64,000 bases of DNA from positions 91,430-155,429 of the forward strand of contig JBHJNQ010000057.1 in the NCBI GenBank assembly GCA_050330635.1. Reading direction: 5' to 3'. Origin of the DNA: CADEDH01 sp050330635 (GTDB taxonomy: Bacteria; Actinomycetota; Acidimicrobiia; Acidimicrobiales; SZUA-35). Shown here piece by piece: positions 1-8,863 of the stretch (the stretch's first letter is position 1; each line of letters starts with the position of its first letter). A program made the translations under genes and the position numbers. The notes beneath the pieces were generated by a model, which saw only the letters and a list, made by a program, of their open reading frames with translations, was not told the origin of the DNA and did not search any database.

Positions 1-304
1 TCGATTCCCCCCGACGTTTCCGGCCACCCATCCGCCGGCGCCGGTGACGCGAGTATGGCGGGCCGCACCACCAGCGGTCACGCTGGCGGCCCGGGTCGGC
101 GGCCACCGTACGTCGGCCGGGCCCGACGGTGCGATGGTCCACGTGCCTGGCCCCCACCGACTTCTCACCCCTGCGGTGGCCGATCGGCCTCCCGGGTCCC
201 TGGTCGTCGGCCAAGTCACGCCGACGACGACCGGGCCGAGCGCACACACTCGTTGCGCCCACCGCCAACATCGACGCCCTCCGCAACGAAAGTCCGACGG
301 CGGC
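1..304. other. No supportable gene at the window edge
   Basis: Open frames exist on both strands, but they are the usual by-product of very high GC and none resembles a known protein. The tail of the broken carboxylesterase approaches this stretch from the right and its true stop cannot be fixed. I see no RNA gene or strong hairpin here. Confidence 0.4.
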
Positions 305-1593
305 CGTGTCACTTCGCGGGCGAGGGCGACGGGGGCGGGGCGGGGCGGCCGAGTCGTAGTAGCGGTCGAGGAAGTCGAGGCTGTCGGCCCGCCAACGCCG
401 GGCCGGGGTGGGCGGGTCGTCGAGGCCGAGGTGGTTGTCGACGGCGGGGTCGTAGCGATCCCACCCGGTGATCGCCCCACCGTTGGGGTCGGCGGTGGCG
501 GCGAAGCGGACCCAGGCGTCGGCCATGGCCGCCCCGGTCGGCTGGGCGGCGGCGAACAGTCCCGCCACCTCCTCCCCGTGGCCGGGCCCGTCCGAGCGAC
601 CCGGAGCCCGGTGGGTGTAGAGGTAGCGGTGGACGGCGGGTTGGCGGCGGGCAACTTCGACGGCGATGCCCCGGGCCCCGTAGGTGAACTGGGTGTCACC
701 GAACACCTCAGCCACCGCGCCCCGGACGTCGTCGTCGGCGCGGGCTGGGTAGTGGTGGAGGGCCTCCTCGCTCGACGAACCGAAGTTGGCCTCCACCAGC
801 TCCCGGTAGCCCACGACGGTGGTGATGGGCCACCCCGCCGTCAACGGGCCCCCCCTCGTCGAGGTTGCCGCCCACGATCGTGGGCACGGCGGCGAAGCGA
901 CCGGCACGGTGACCAGGCCCGCATGGCGTCGACGTCGTTGCCGTAGGCCGCCACCGCCCCCGCCTCCGCCTCGGGCAGGGACGCCAGCGGGCGCCACGCC
1001 CCCGGGCTCTGCAGCACGAGCCGCTGGAACGAGCCCTCGGCCAGCGGGGAGGTCTGGAGCAGGGCCAGCGAGGCCGAGCCGGCCGATACCCCGAAGGCGG
1101 TGATCCGCCCCGGGTCGCCGCCGTAGCGGTCGATGTGGTCGGCCACCCAGCGCAGCGCAGCCAGGTTGTCGAGCAGGCCGTAGTTGCCCGACGACCCGTA
1201 GGGCGATTCGGCGGTCAGGCCCGGATGGGCCAGGGAGCCGAGTAGCCCGACCCGGTAGTTGGCGGTGACCACGACCGCCCCCCGGCGGGCCAGCTGCTCA
1301 CCGTCACCGGTCGGATCGGAGGCCGAGCCGAACAGGAACGAGCCGCCGTAGAACCACACCAGCACGGGGAGGCCGGCGTCGGGGTCGTCCGTGGGGCTCC
1401 ACACGTTGAGGAACAGGCAGTCCTCGTCCTGACCGGGAGCCCGGGTCGGCGACGCTCCCCGCGGTTGGGGGCAGTCGGCCGGCCAGTGACCGAGGGACGC
1501 CGCTCCGGCCACGTAGGCCGGAGGCTGCCAGCGCCGGCCCCCGGTCGGTGGTTCGGCGAAGCGGATCCCCAGGTGACGATGGATCTCGATCAT
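305..1593 (-). pseudogene. Type B carboxylesterase, broken
   Basis: The head starts at an ATG whose first base is 1593 and reads as a carboxylesterase/lipase family protein. It has the EDCLFLNVWSP block, an oxyanion-type FYGGSF block and a nucleophile elbow GVSAGSAS. The C-terminal part is equally clear in another frame (about 345-840): YLYTHRAPG, then GHGEE with the catalytic-type His, then AMADAWVRFAATADPNG. Two lesions separate them. Near 915-930 the segment that normally links the nucleophile domain to FAAVPTIVGGN is missing (of the order of 60 residues). At about 851-857 a run of seven C on the + strand adds one base; with six, the frame runs straight on into LTAGWPITT. The protein cannot be made as one chain. 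The final stop is uncertain. Either a true pseudogene or a consensus error. Confidence 0.8.
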
Positions 1594-1681
1594 GGTGTGG
1601 TCTCCGGAGACGGGGGTGGTCGTCGGCGTCGCCGGTCGGGTGAGGTGGGGCCGCTCGGTGGGAGCGCCGCCGGCGGTCCGG

Positions 1682-2764
1682 TCAGTAGCCCAGCTCGTGG
1701 GCGGCCCGCTCCAGGGCCACCGTGACCGACCATTCGGTCCTCGCCAGGCGGAGATCGGTGTTGGCACCGTCGGCGTAGAGGCCGGCGGCGCTCATCCAGA
1801 AGGCGGCCGAACGCATGGCGTAGAGCAGCTGGTAGTAGCGGCACCGGTCCTCGTCGATCTCTATCCCGGTCGCAGTCTGGTAGCGCTCGAAGAACAGCTC
1901 CCGGGGCACGACGTTGGAGAGCAGGTCGGTGCCCTCCCGGTTGAGCTCGGTCAACATGTAGGCCACGTCGTACAGGGGATCGCCGATGACCTGGAGCTCC
2001 CAGTCGAGGACGGCCGACACCCGGTCGTCGTCGATGAGCACGTTGCCCGTGCGGTAGGCGCCGTGAACCAGGGTGAGCCGGTCGGTCGCCGGGGCGTTGG
2101 CCTCGAGCCATCCGATCAGGTCGGCGAGGATGGGATGGCCGGGATGCCCCGACTCCTCGATGAGGGTCCGCCACTTGGCGATCTCCCGGCGGGCGAACCC
2201 GTCGCCCGGCTCGGGAACGCCGAGGAAGTCGAGACCGACGCCCCGCCAGTCGGCGGTGTGGATGGCGGCCAGGGCGTCGGTGAAGCTGGCGGGGAGGACG
2301 CCCCGTTCGGCCGCCGCCGCGTAGTACTCCCGGCCGGCCCGCCGCCACGGGCTGGGACACTCCCCCGCCACCCGTTCCATGAGGAGGGCCGGTGCCCCGA
2401 GAACCGAGGGGTCGGGTTCGTGCCAGAACACCCGGGGGGCGGGCACGTCGGTGGCCTCGAGGCAGCGGAGGACCCGGTACTGCTCCTCGAGGTCGGACAT
2501 CTCCCGCAACAGGGCGTTGCCGGGATCGCGGCGCAGGCACAGGCCCTGGACCCGCTCACCCGACGCGTCGCGCCAGCGGGCGTCGAACAGCCAGGTCTCG
2601 TGCGACCAGCCGACGGCGATGCGGGTCAGTCCCTCGATGGCGACGGGGCCGTCGGCCTCGAGCCGCTCAGTCAGGTAGGGGCCGAGGACGGCCACCAGCT
2701 CGTCTTCGGTCGTGATGTCGGTGGTCGTGACGTCGGTGGTGGAGGCGGTCGTCGTGTCGCTCAT
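1682..2764 (-). CDS. APH/choline-kinase-like phosphotransferase family protein
   Basis: 360 aa, aminoglycoside-phosphotransferase fold of the kind found in acyl-CoA-associated loci (ACAD10-like). Visible are the nucleotide-lobe segment around residues 48-80, the Brenner-type motif HGAYRTGN (234-241) and the metal-binding segment AVLDWE with Asp254. In the family the third residue of the first motif is normally the catalytic Asp (HGD); here it is Ala236, confirmed in the DNA. So kinase activity is doubtful or the residue is relaxed in this subgroup. It is the last gene of a three-gene operon, and its ATG overlaps the stop of the preceding small gene by 4 bases, which implies translational coupling. 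I chose Met 2764 rather than a longer in-frame start because it fits this coupling and the longer extension is low complexity. Substrate unknown. Confidence 0.8.
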   Translation of the reverse strand: MSDTTTASTTDVTTTDITTEDELVAVLGPYLTERLEADGPVAIEGLTRIAVGWSHETWLFDARWRDASGERVQGLCLRRDPGNALLREMSDLEEQYRVLRCLEATDVPAPRVFWHEPDPSVLGAPALLMERVAGECPSPWRRAGREYYAAAAERGVLPASFTDALAAIHTADWRGVGLDFLGVPEPGDGFARREIAKWRTLIEESGHPGHPILADLIGWLEANAPATDRLTLVHGAYRTGNVLIDDDRVSAVLDWELQVIGDPLYDVAYMLTELNREGTDLLSNVVPRELFFERYQTATGIEIDEDRCRYYQLLYAMRSAAFWMSAAGLYADGANTDLRLARTEWSVTVALERAAHELGY

Positions 2765-3159
2765 CTGGCGATCTCCATCCGCCGGTCGATGTCGCGGCGC
2801 AGCACCGGCCGGATGAGTCCGAGGGCGGCCACCACCGCCGGCCGGTCGTGGCCCCACCGGTAGAGGGCGTCGAGGAGCGGGCCGACGGCATCGATCCGCC
2901 CCCCGCCGAGCCCGGCGAGGGCGGCCGCCACCTCGTCGGGGGCGCCGGCCAGCACCGGGGGCAGGGCCTCAGCCAGGGCGGCCAGATCGGCGGCCTCGTC
3001 TCGGGCGTGGTGGGGGCCGAGGGCGAGCTGGCGGGCCACCTTCTCGAGGATGACGGAGGCCATGAAGGCCTGGGTCCGGGGGTACTCGTCGGCCACGGCG
3101 GGGCCGATGTCGTTGCGGAGGGTGCTCGACAGCCGGCCGAGCAGCTCGTCGGGCGTCAT
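2761..3159 (-). CDS. Small conserved-looking helical protein of the phosphotransferase operon
   Basis: 132 aa, begins MTPDELLGRL. It is largely alpha-helical in composition, with no signal peptide or membrane segment, and ends RPVLRRDIDRRMEIAR. No family recognised. It overlaps the gene before it (stop at 3156) and the gene after it (start 2764) by 4 bases each, so all three are probably made from one mRNA in a fixed ratio. Association with an APH-like protein suggests an accessory or regulatory subunit, but that is inference. Confidence 0.7.
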   Translation of the reverse strand: MTPDELLGRLSSTLRNDIGPAVADEYPRTQAFMASVILEKVARQLALGPHHARDEAADLAALAEALPPVLAGAPDEVAAALAGLGGGRIDAVGPLLDALYRWGHDRPAVVAALGLIRPVLRRDIDRRMEIAR

Positions 3160-4124
3160 CGGCCGGAACCCCCGGCGGCGGCGCCGTCCCAGCTGCCGGC
3201 CCGGCGGGCGGCGGCCCAGCGGTGCACGGGCCACATGTCCTGGTCCTCACCCCACCAGGCGGGGCCGACGCCGTCGACGTCCCACTCGATCAGGCTGTTG
3301 ATGTCGATGAAGGTGTGGCGGTTGATCACGAGGCGGCTCCACGACCGGCCGGCGGCGGCGAACGGGTCGCCGTTGGCGTCGGTGGCCTCGATTCGTATCT
3401 CGTCGACCCAGCCGTGGACCGGGTTGCGGCGCACGGTCCGCTCGCCGTCGACGAGCGACACGGCCTCTCCGTGGCGGTCGACGAAGCCGTAGGCCACCCG
3501 GTCGGTGCCGTCGCTGGTGTTGGTGACGGCCAGGAACCCCCGGCCCCCGTCACCGGCACCGGTGACGTAGGCGGCGTGGCGGGGACGGTCCTCGGGGCGC
3601 CGACCCCACGTCCGGTCGCGCATGGCCCAACAGTCGATGTCGAGCGTCTCGCCCACGATCTCGATCGTGCCGGTCACGTGGCCGATCTGGTCGAAGTGGG
3701 CGGCCCGCCCGAACGTCGACCCCTCGGCCACGAGGGGGCGGGGGGCCATGACGGCGCGGAAGCGGAGGTCGGCGGTGAAGCGCCCGGGGTCGTCGTAGCC
3801 GAGGCGGTAGGCCGACGTCGGCTCCTCGACGTCGATACGGACGCCGGTGGGGAGCTCGACGTGGCGCAGGTCGGCGCCCTCCGGCAGTTCGAGGGCGGAG
3901 TAGTTGGCCGAGTAGAGCGCCTCCCACGGTAGGTGGGCGCCGTCGTCCCATAGCCAGGCCCCACCGGCCACCGTGCCGATCGTGGGGCGGACCATGGTGT
4001 AGAACCAACCGCCCAGCCGACGGCCGGGATGGTGGAACGAGAACCACGAGGTCTCGGTGAACCACCACTGATCGTCGGCCAGGTGGTGATGGAACCCGTC
4101 GTCGTCGGGGCTGAACTCGACCAT
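3156..4124 (-). CDS. AttH / hydroxyneurosporene-synthase-like beta-rich protein (DUF7064-type)
   Basis: 322 aa, first gene of the operon. Rich in aromatic and beta-strand segments (QWWFTETSWFSFHHPGRR near the N-terminus, MRDRTWGRRPEDRP in the middle), resembling the lipocalin-like AttH/CrtC superfamily and the DUF7064/7065 proteins often found beside APH-like phosphotransferases. These folds bind lipids or terpenoids. A role in handling a hydrophobic substrate for the downstream phosphotransferase is plausible but unproven. No signal peptide. Start is the ATG at 4124; upstream the sequence quickly loses coding character. Family assignment moderate, function unknown. Confidence 0.7.
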   Translation of the reverse strand: MVEFSPDDDGFHHHLADDQWWFTETSWFSFHHPGRRLGGWFYTMVRPTIGTVAGGAWLWDDGAHLPWEALYSANYSALELPEGADLRHVELPTGVRIDVEEPTSAYRLGYDDPGRFTADLRFRAVMAPRPLVAEGSTFGRAAHFDQIGHVTGTIEIVGETLDIDCWAMRDRTWGRRPEDRPRHAAYVTGAGDGGRGFLAVTNTSDGTDRVAYGFVDRHGEAVSLVDGERTVRRNPVHGWVDEIRIEATDANGDPFAAAGRSWSRLVINRHTFIDINSLIEWDVDGVGPAWWGEDQDMWPVHRWAAARRAGSWDGAAAGGSGR

Positions 4125-4310
4125 CGGGCCAACCTAGCCGCCTCGCCGGAAGCAGGGCCTCCCGCCGGCCCTCATGCGACCAGGCGCTGGCGCCTCACGT
4201 ACCGGCGGCCTCGACGCGTCACCGCCGCCAGAAGGGGATCGACGCTCTGGCCCTCGGCGGTGCCGTACCCGTCGGTCGAGACGTTGGTCGCCCCGCCGTA
4301 GGCTACGTGG

Positions 4311-4763
4311 ATGGGCTTTGCGGAGGCGATCAAAGACGTCCAGATGCGAACAGCGAACGTCGTGCATCGCAGCCTGCTGACGGTGTCGGGCGGCCGGATC
4401 GGTCGCACGTTGGGCAACATGGCGGTCTACAAGGTCACGACCACCGGCCGGTCCTCGGGCCGGCCCCGCACCGTGATGCTCACTGCCCCGGTCCGCGATG
4501 GCGACACGTTCGTGTTCGTTGCGTCCAAGGGCGGCGACGACCGCGATCCGGACTGGTATCGCAACCTGGTCGCCAATCCCCAGATAGTCATCGAACCCGC
4601 GCACGGCGGCGGCGCGATGACCCTCGTCGCTCGCACCGCGTCGCCCGAGGAGAAGGCCGAGCTCTGGCCGCAGATCGTTGCGGCGTACAAGGGGTACGGC
4701 GGTTATCAGCGCAAGACCGAGCGCGACATTCCGGTCGTGGTGGCTGAGCCGCTGGCGGGCTGA
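4311..4763 (+). CDS. Deazaflavin (F420)-dependent nitroreductase family protein (Ddn-like)
   Basis: 150 aa split-barrel flavin/deazaflavin protein. Typical features are YKVTTTGRSSGRPRTVMLTA in the first half and the DPDWYRNLVANPQIVIE block (about residues 81-97), both characteristic of the Ddn/Rv3547 family that reduces quinones or nitro compounds with F420H2. Length matches the family. It stands alone, divergent from the three-gene operon at 1682-4124. Physiological substrate cannot be inferred. F420 use fits the three intact LLM-class proteins in the window. Confidence 0.88.
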   Translation: MGFAEAIKDVQMRTANVVHRSLLTVSGGRIGRTLGNMAVYKVTTTGRSSGRPRTVMLTAPVRDGDTFVFVASKGGDDRDPDWYRNLVANPQIVIEPAHGGGAMTLVARTASPEEKAELWPQIVAAYKGYGGYQRKTERDIPVVVAEPLAG

Positions 4764-4882
4764 CCATCGCCCCACCCGTCCCGCCCACACCCGACGGCAG
4801 GGATTCGGGTCGCCTGGCCCGTCCCGACACCTCGGCGATCGACAAGGGGTGGCCGGCTCGGGTCGTCCTACGGACGGTCGGT

Positions 4883-5716
4883 TCAGGTGTCCGACGGCGG
4901 GAGGGGCGGGAGGAGGATCTGAGCCTGCTGGCAGTAGGCCAGCTCCGACCCGTCCGGGCCGCAGAACACGGCGTCGCTCGTCGACCACCAGCGGCCCCTG
5001 CGCTGCTCGTTGCCGATCCACCGGCCGGCCACGGTGATGGCCAGCGGGGCCCGCATCGGCGCCAGGTACTGGACCCGGCCCGTGGTGTGGATGCCGGCGG
5101 CGAAGCGGTAGCTGTGCCGGATCAACGGGGTCATCTGTCCCGGCACCCACGACGGGTGGGCCCGGGGGTGGTCGCCGTCGTGGTAGCGGGGGTGGTGATC
5201 GCCGAGCCGGACGGCCGACCAGGCCCGGGCCGACTCGACGGTGAGGTCGACGGCCATCGGCGGGTAGTCGGTCCCCACGGGCGCCTCCTCCGGCTGGAGG
5301 AGGGGCCGCTCGGTGGCGGGAGGTGCGGCCTCCCGCCGGGTCGGGCGCTGCCACTGATCATGGAACGGCGCCAGACCGAGGCCGGCACCGCCCTCCACGG
5401 TGGCCTTGCCCTCGTCGTTGCGTTGGACGTAGTGGCAGCGGCCGTCGCCGGTGAGGGTGGCCGTCGTGGTCAGGTGGTCGCCGGTGAACACCGGACGGAG
5501 CAGGGCCAGGTCGGCCCAGCCACGATCGAGCCACCCCTCGCCCAACAGCTCCAGGATGGCGGCCGCCGCCCACCCGTAGCTCGACAGGCCGGCCACGATG
5601 GGCCGGTCGTAGCCGTAGGCGGTGGCCCCGGCGGCGTGGATCGGGTTGGCCCGTTGGATCTCCGGCGGGTCCTCGATGGCGACGAACTCGGTCACGGTCT
5701 CGGTGTCGGTGGTCAT
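4883..5716 (-). CDS. MaoC-like hotdog-fold dehydratase/thioesterase
   Basis: 277 aa. The N-terminal half carries the FAS1-type MaoC dehydratase N-domain pattern (ANPIHAAGATAYGYDRPIVA, then GLSSYGWAAAAILELLGEGW), where enoyl-CoA hydratases place the catalytic D/H pair. The C-terminal half is a second hotdog with GRVQYLAPMRAPLAI and a terminal FCGPDGSELAYCQQAQI strand. Probably hydrates or dehydrates an acyl-CoA. The start (ATG 5716) was chosen because the longer in-frame extension runs into the promoter of the divergent CoA ligase. The two genes are 142 bp apart and likely share a regulatory region and a pathway. Confidence 0.75.
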   Translation of the reverse strand: MTTDTETVTEFVAIEDPPEIQRANPIHAAGATAYGYDRPIVAGLSSYGWAAAAILELLGEGWLDRGWADLALLRPVFTGDHLTTTATLTGDGRCHYVQRNDEGKATVEGGAGLGLAPFHDQWQRPTRREAAPPATERPLLQPEEAPVGTDYPPMAVDLTVESARAWSAVRLGDHHPRYHDGDHPRAHPSWVPGQMTPLIRHSYRFAAGIHTTGRVQYLAPMRAPLAITVAGRWIGNEQRRGRWWSTSDAVFCGPDGSELAYCQQAQILLPPLPPSDT

Positions 5717-5858
5717 GGGTGGCTCCCCCGTCGTGCGGTCCCCGAACCCTCCCCCACCCCGGTCCCGTCCCGCAAGAACGGCCGCCGCCGATCCGACGTC
5801 CCGTCGGCGGCCGACCTGGCGAGGCGTCGTCGCCTCGGCGACCGCTAAGGTGCCGACC

Positions 5859-7517
5859 ATGACTCCCGGCCGGCGAACGTTGCCTCCCGACACCGTCGAG
5901 GCCTACCACCGCAACGGGTGGTGGTCGTCGACCACCGTCGTCGACGACCTGCTGGCGCAGGTGGCGACCCGGCCCGACCGGACGGCCGTCGTCAGCTACC
6001 GGTCCGGCCACCCCGAGCCCGAGCGGCACACCTTCGCCGACCTCGACCGGCTCAGCCGGCGGGTGGCGGGGGCCCTGATCGACCTCGGCGTCGAGCGGGG
6101 CGACGTCGTGTCGATGCAGCTCCCCAACAGCTGGCCCTTCCCCGTTCTCGTCTACGGCATCCTCCGGGCCGGCGCCGTGGTCAACCCGTTGGTCCCCATC
6201 TTCCGCAGCCGGGAGCTGTCGTTCGTCCTGGGGCGGACGGAGAGCCGGGTCCTCGTCGTCCCCGACCGGTTCCGGGGCCACGACCACCAGGCCATGGCCC
6301 TCGACCTCGTCGGCTCCACTCCCGGTCTGGAGCACGTCATCGTCGTCGGCGACGGCACCGGCCCCGACGCCATCGACTTCGCCTCCTTCGTCCTCGACCG
6401 GCCCTGGGAGGACGAGCCCGGCCTCGACGACGAGCTGGCCCGACGGGCCCCGGCGGCCGACGACCTCGTCCAGATCCAGTTCACGTCGGGCACCACCGGC
6501 GAACCCAAGGGTGTCCTCCATTCTCACAACACGATCCGCTCCGGTTCCCGACCGGTCGACGAGGTCTACGGCCTCGGCCCGGACGACGTCTGCTTCATGG
6601 CGTCGACCCTGGCCCACCAGACCGGTTTCGGCTACGGGATGACCGCCTCGCTGGGCCGGGGAATGACGGTCGTCTACCAGGACGTGTGGGACCCGGAGCA
6701 GATGCTCGACGCGGTGGCGGCCGAGGGCATCACGTGGACGGTGTCGGCCACCGCCTTCGCCATGGACATGGTGGCGGCCCAGCGTCGAGCGCCCCGCGAC
6801 CTGTCGACGTTCCGCTACTTCATCTGCGGGGGTGCCCCGATCCCACCCAAGGTGGTGGAGGAGGCGGCCGAGGTGCTGGGAGCCGAGCTGATCGCGGTGT
6901 GGGGCATGACCGAGAACATGATCGTGACCACCACCCGACCGGGCGACCCGGTGGAGCTCGTGTCGGACTCCGACGGCATCCCGGTCGACTGGATGGAGAT
7001 CAGGATCATCGACGAGGACGGGCGACCGGTCGGCGTGAACGGCTCGGGCGCGCTCCAGATCCGGGGACCCAACCAGGCGCTCGGCTACTACCACCGCCCC
7101 GACCTGTACGCCGCCGCCAACCCCGAGGGCGAGTGGTTCGACACCGGCGATGTGGCCCGTCTCCGGCCCGACGGTGGGATACGCATCGTGGGGCGGACCA
7201 AGGATCTGGTGATCCGGGGCGGCGAGAACATCCCGGTCGCCGAGGTCGAGGATCTCCTGCTCCGCCACCCCGCGGTGGCCGACGTGGCCGTGGTCGCCAT
7301 GCCCGACGACCGGCTGGGTGAGCGGGCCTGCGCCGTGATCACCGCAGACGGCGAACCGCCCACCTTGGCCGAGCTGACCGCCTTCTGCCAGGAGGCGGGG
7401 ATGGCCAAACAGTTCTGGCCGGAACGGCTGGAGGTGGTCGACGAGTTCCCCCGCACCCCGTCGGGCAAGATCCAGAAGTTCAAGCTCCGCCAGACCCTGG
7501 CGGGCGAGGAGGGGTGA
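5859..7517 (+). CDS. AMP-forming acyl-CoA synthetase (cyclohexanecarboxylate-CoA ligase-like)
   Basis: 552 aa, complete ANL-superfamily enzyme activating a carboxylic acid to its CoA thioester. Phosphate-binding loop FTSGTTGEPKGVLHSHNT, adenine/ATP motif AVWGMTE, hinge region FDTGDVARLRPDG with GRTKDLVIRGGENI following, and the C-terminal catalytic Lys in PRTPSGKIQKF. The start MTPGRRTLPPD was preferred to longer in-frame starts because those lie inside the divergent hotdog gene. The segment resembles AliA-type cyclohexanecarboxylate or medium-chain acid ligases, but the substrate is unproven. Divergent from the MaoC-like gene. Confidence 0.9.
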   Translation: MTPGRRTLPPDTVEAYHRNGWWSSTTVVDDLLAQVATRPDRTAVVSYRSGHPEPERHTFADLDRLSRRVAGALIDLGVERGDVVSMQLPNSWPFPVLVYGILRAGAVVNPLVPIFRSRELSFVLGRTESRVLVVPDRFRGHDHQAMALDLVGSTPGLEHVIVVGDGTGPDAIDFASFVLDRPWEDEPGLDDELARRAPAADDLVQIQFTSGTTGEPKGVLHSHNTIRSGSRPVDEVYGLGPDDVCFMASTLAHQTGFGYGMTASLGRGMTVVYQDVWDPEQMLDAVAAEGITWTVSATAFAMDMVAAQRRAPRDLSTFRYFICGGAPIPPKVVEEAAEVLGAELIAVWGMTENMIVTTTRPGDPVELVSDSDGIPVDWMEIRIIDEDGRPVGVNGSGALQIRGPNQALGYYHRPDLYAAANPEGEWFDTGDVARLRPDGGIRIVGRTKDLVIRGGENIPVAEVEDLLLRHPAVADVAVVAMPDDRLGERACAVITADGEPPTLAELTAFCQEAGMAKQFWPERLEVVDEFPRTPSGKIQKFKLRQTLAGEEG

Positions 7518-7582
7518 CGTGACGCTCGGGATCTACCCTCCACCGCCCCCCTCGACATCGTGGCGGGGAGGGGCCGGGGCCC

Positions 7583-8578
7583 TCAGGTGGCGTAGCGGAC
7601 GTCGCCGACCTTGGGCGTCCGGTGGCGGGCCGAGTGGGCCATGCGCATCCCGTCCCACACCAGTGACGAACGGCCGGCGGCCGTAGCCACGAGACGCTTC
7701 GGTCCACCGAGGCGCGGCGCCGCCGCCAGTAGTTCCCGCTGGGACGCCACCCGACCCTCGGCCCCCGACCCCATGAGGCGGGTGGCCCTGGCCCAGCGCA
7801 GACCGGCCCAATAGCGGGCGATCTCGTCGAGCACGGGCCCGGCGTCGGCGCTGTCGTCGAGGATGTGGCGGAAGACGCGATCCTCCATTTCGGCGAAACC
7901 CTGGGACGTGGCGGCGCCGGGATGGACCCGGTACTCGGTCAGCCGCTCGGGCACGTAGTAGAGGCCGGCTCCCCGCTTGATCAGCTGGTACGAGGTCCAG
8001 ATGTCGTAGAGCTCGACCCCGTCGCTGTAGTCGCAGGCCGCCAGCGCATCGCGTCGCAGCACAGCGGCATACGCCGGCTGGGGCGCGTTCCACACCGCGA
8101 CCAGGCGGAGGCCCTCGGCCAGGTCGTAGTCGAGGCGACCGGCGGGGAGGACGTCGCGATGGGTCCGGGCCGTCTCGGCCTCGGTGTACTCGACGAGCCG
8201 GTTGCCGTGCTGGTCGATCTGCCAGAAGTCGGTGAAGGCCATGGCGATCGTCTCGTCGGCCAGCATGGGAGGCACGGTCGTGGCCAGGAAATCGGGGTGC
8301 CACCGGTCGTCGTCGTGGAGGGTGGCGACCAGTGGGGTCTCGACCCGGTCGAGGAGGTCCAACCAGTTGCCGAGCGAACCGAGGCCGGGCCGATTCCGGT
8401 GGTAGTGGACGCGAGGGTCATCGACGGCGGCGACCACCTCCTCGGTGGCGTCGGACTCGCTGTTGTCGCCGATGAGCACGACGATGTCGCCGTAGGTCTG
8501 GGCCAGCGCCGAGCCGAGGGCCTCACCGATCAACTCGGCTCGTTCATAGGTAGGCATCACAACGGTCAGCGCTGTCAT
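7583..8578 (-). CDS. Family 2 glycosyltransferase
   Basis: 331 aa. GT-A nucleotide-sugar fold: MTALTVVMPTYERAELIGEA at the N-terminus, metal-binding LHDDDRW (DxD-type) near residue 95, then YDIWTSYQLIKRG and a basic C-terminus. No transmembrane segment is seen, so it is cytosolic or peripheral. It transfers a sugar onto a glycan, lipid or protein acceptor that cannot be predicted. It stands convergent with the CoA ligase, and no other glycan gene is adjacent. It lies just downstream of a degenerate HTH fragment. Confidence 0.85.
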   Translation of the reverse strand: MTALTVVMPTYERAELIGEALGSALAQTYGDIVVLIGDNSESDATEEVVAAVDDPRVHYHRNRPGLGSLGNWLDLLDRVETPLVATLHDDDRWHPDFLATTVPPMLADETIAMAFTDFWQIDQHGNRLVEYTEAETARTHRDVLPAGRLDYDLAEGLRLVAVWNAPQPAYAAVLRRDALAACDYSDGVELYDIWTSYQLIKRGAGLYYVPERLTEYRVHPGAATSQGFAEMEDRVFRHILDDSADAGPVLDEIARYWAGLRWARATRLMGSGAEGRVASQRELLAAAPRLGGPKRLVATAAGRSSLVWDGMRMAHSARHRTPKVGDVRYAT

Positions 8579-8594
8579 CGGGCTTCCTTCATGC

Positions 8595-8806
8595 TCATCT
8601 CAGGGGTCGCTCCCCGATCGGATCCACGTGGTGGTGGCCGATCGCTCGGTCTTCGTCCAGCAGACCGGCGTCCAGGAGCCGACGCGCCGCCTCGGCGACG
8701 TCGGCTGTGGGCAGGCCGGCCCCTTGGGCCAACTCGTCGAGGGCGAGGTGGCGACGGCGACGCTGAGCAGCCGGAGGTTGGTCGACTCCAGCGAAGCCGA
8801 CGTCAC
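8595..8806 (-). pseudogene. Frameshifted winged-helix fragment
   Basis: From a GTG at 8806 one frame reads TSASLESTNLRLLSVAVA. About 60 bases later the continuation in another frame reads LALDELAQGAGLPTADVAEA and RRLLDAGLLDED, a typical two-helix DNA-recognition pattern as in ArsR/DUF2087-like small regulators, then stops near 8595. Together they look like one small HTH protein split by a frame change around 8740-8750. Chance similarity in a high-GC frame cannot be excluded. Confidence 0.35.
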
Positions 8807-8863
8807 GGTACCGCCTGTGGCACGAAACAGCCCCCGAGGGCCGAGCCGGGGTCCGCCCCGGGT

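Noticed and set aside
44..946. Long plus-strand frame of 300 codons at the left edge
   Set aside because: Its opposite strand encodes the clear C-terminal half of a carboxylesterase; the plus-strand translation is Gly/Arg/Pro/Val-rich with no family features.
4172..4310. Minus-strand peptide STDGYGTAEGQSVDPLLAAV ending RRYVRRQRLVA
   Set aside because: Looks protein-like and might be another relic, but I recognise no family and it is only about 45 codons.
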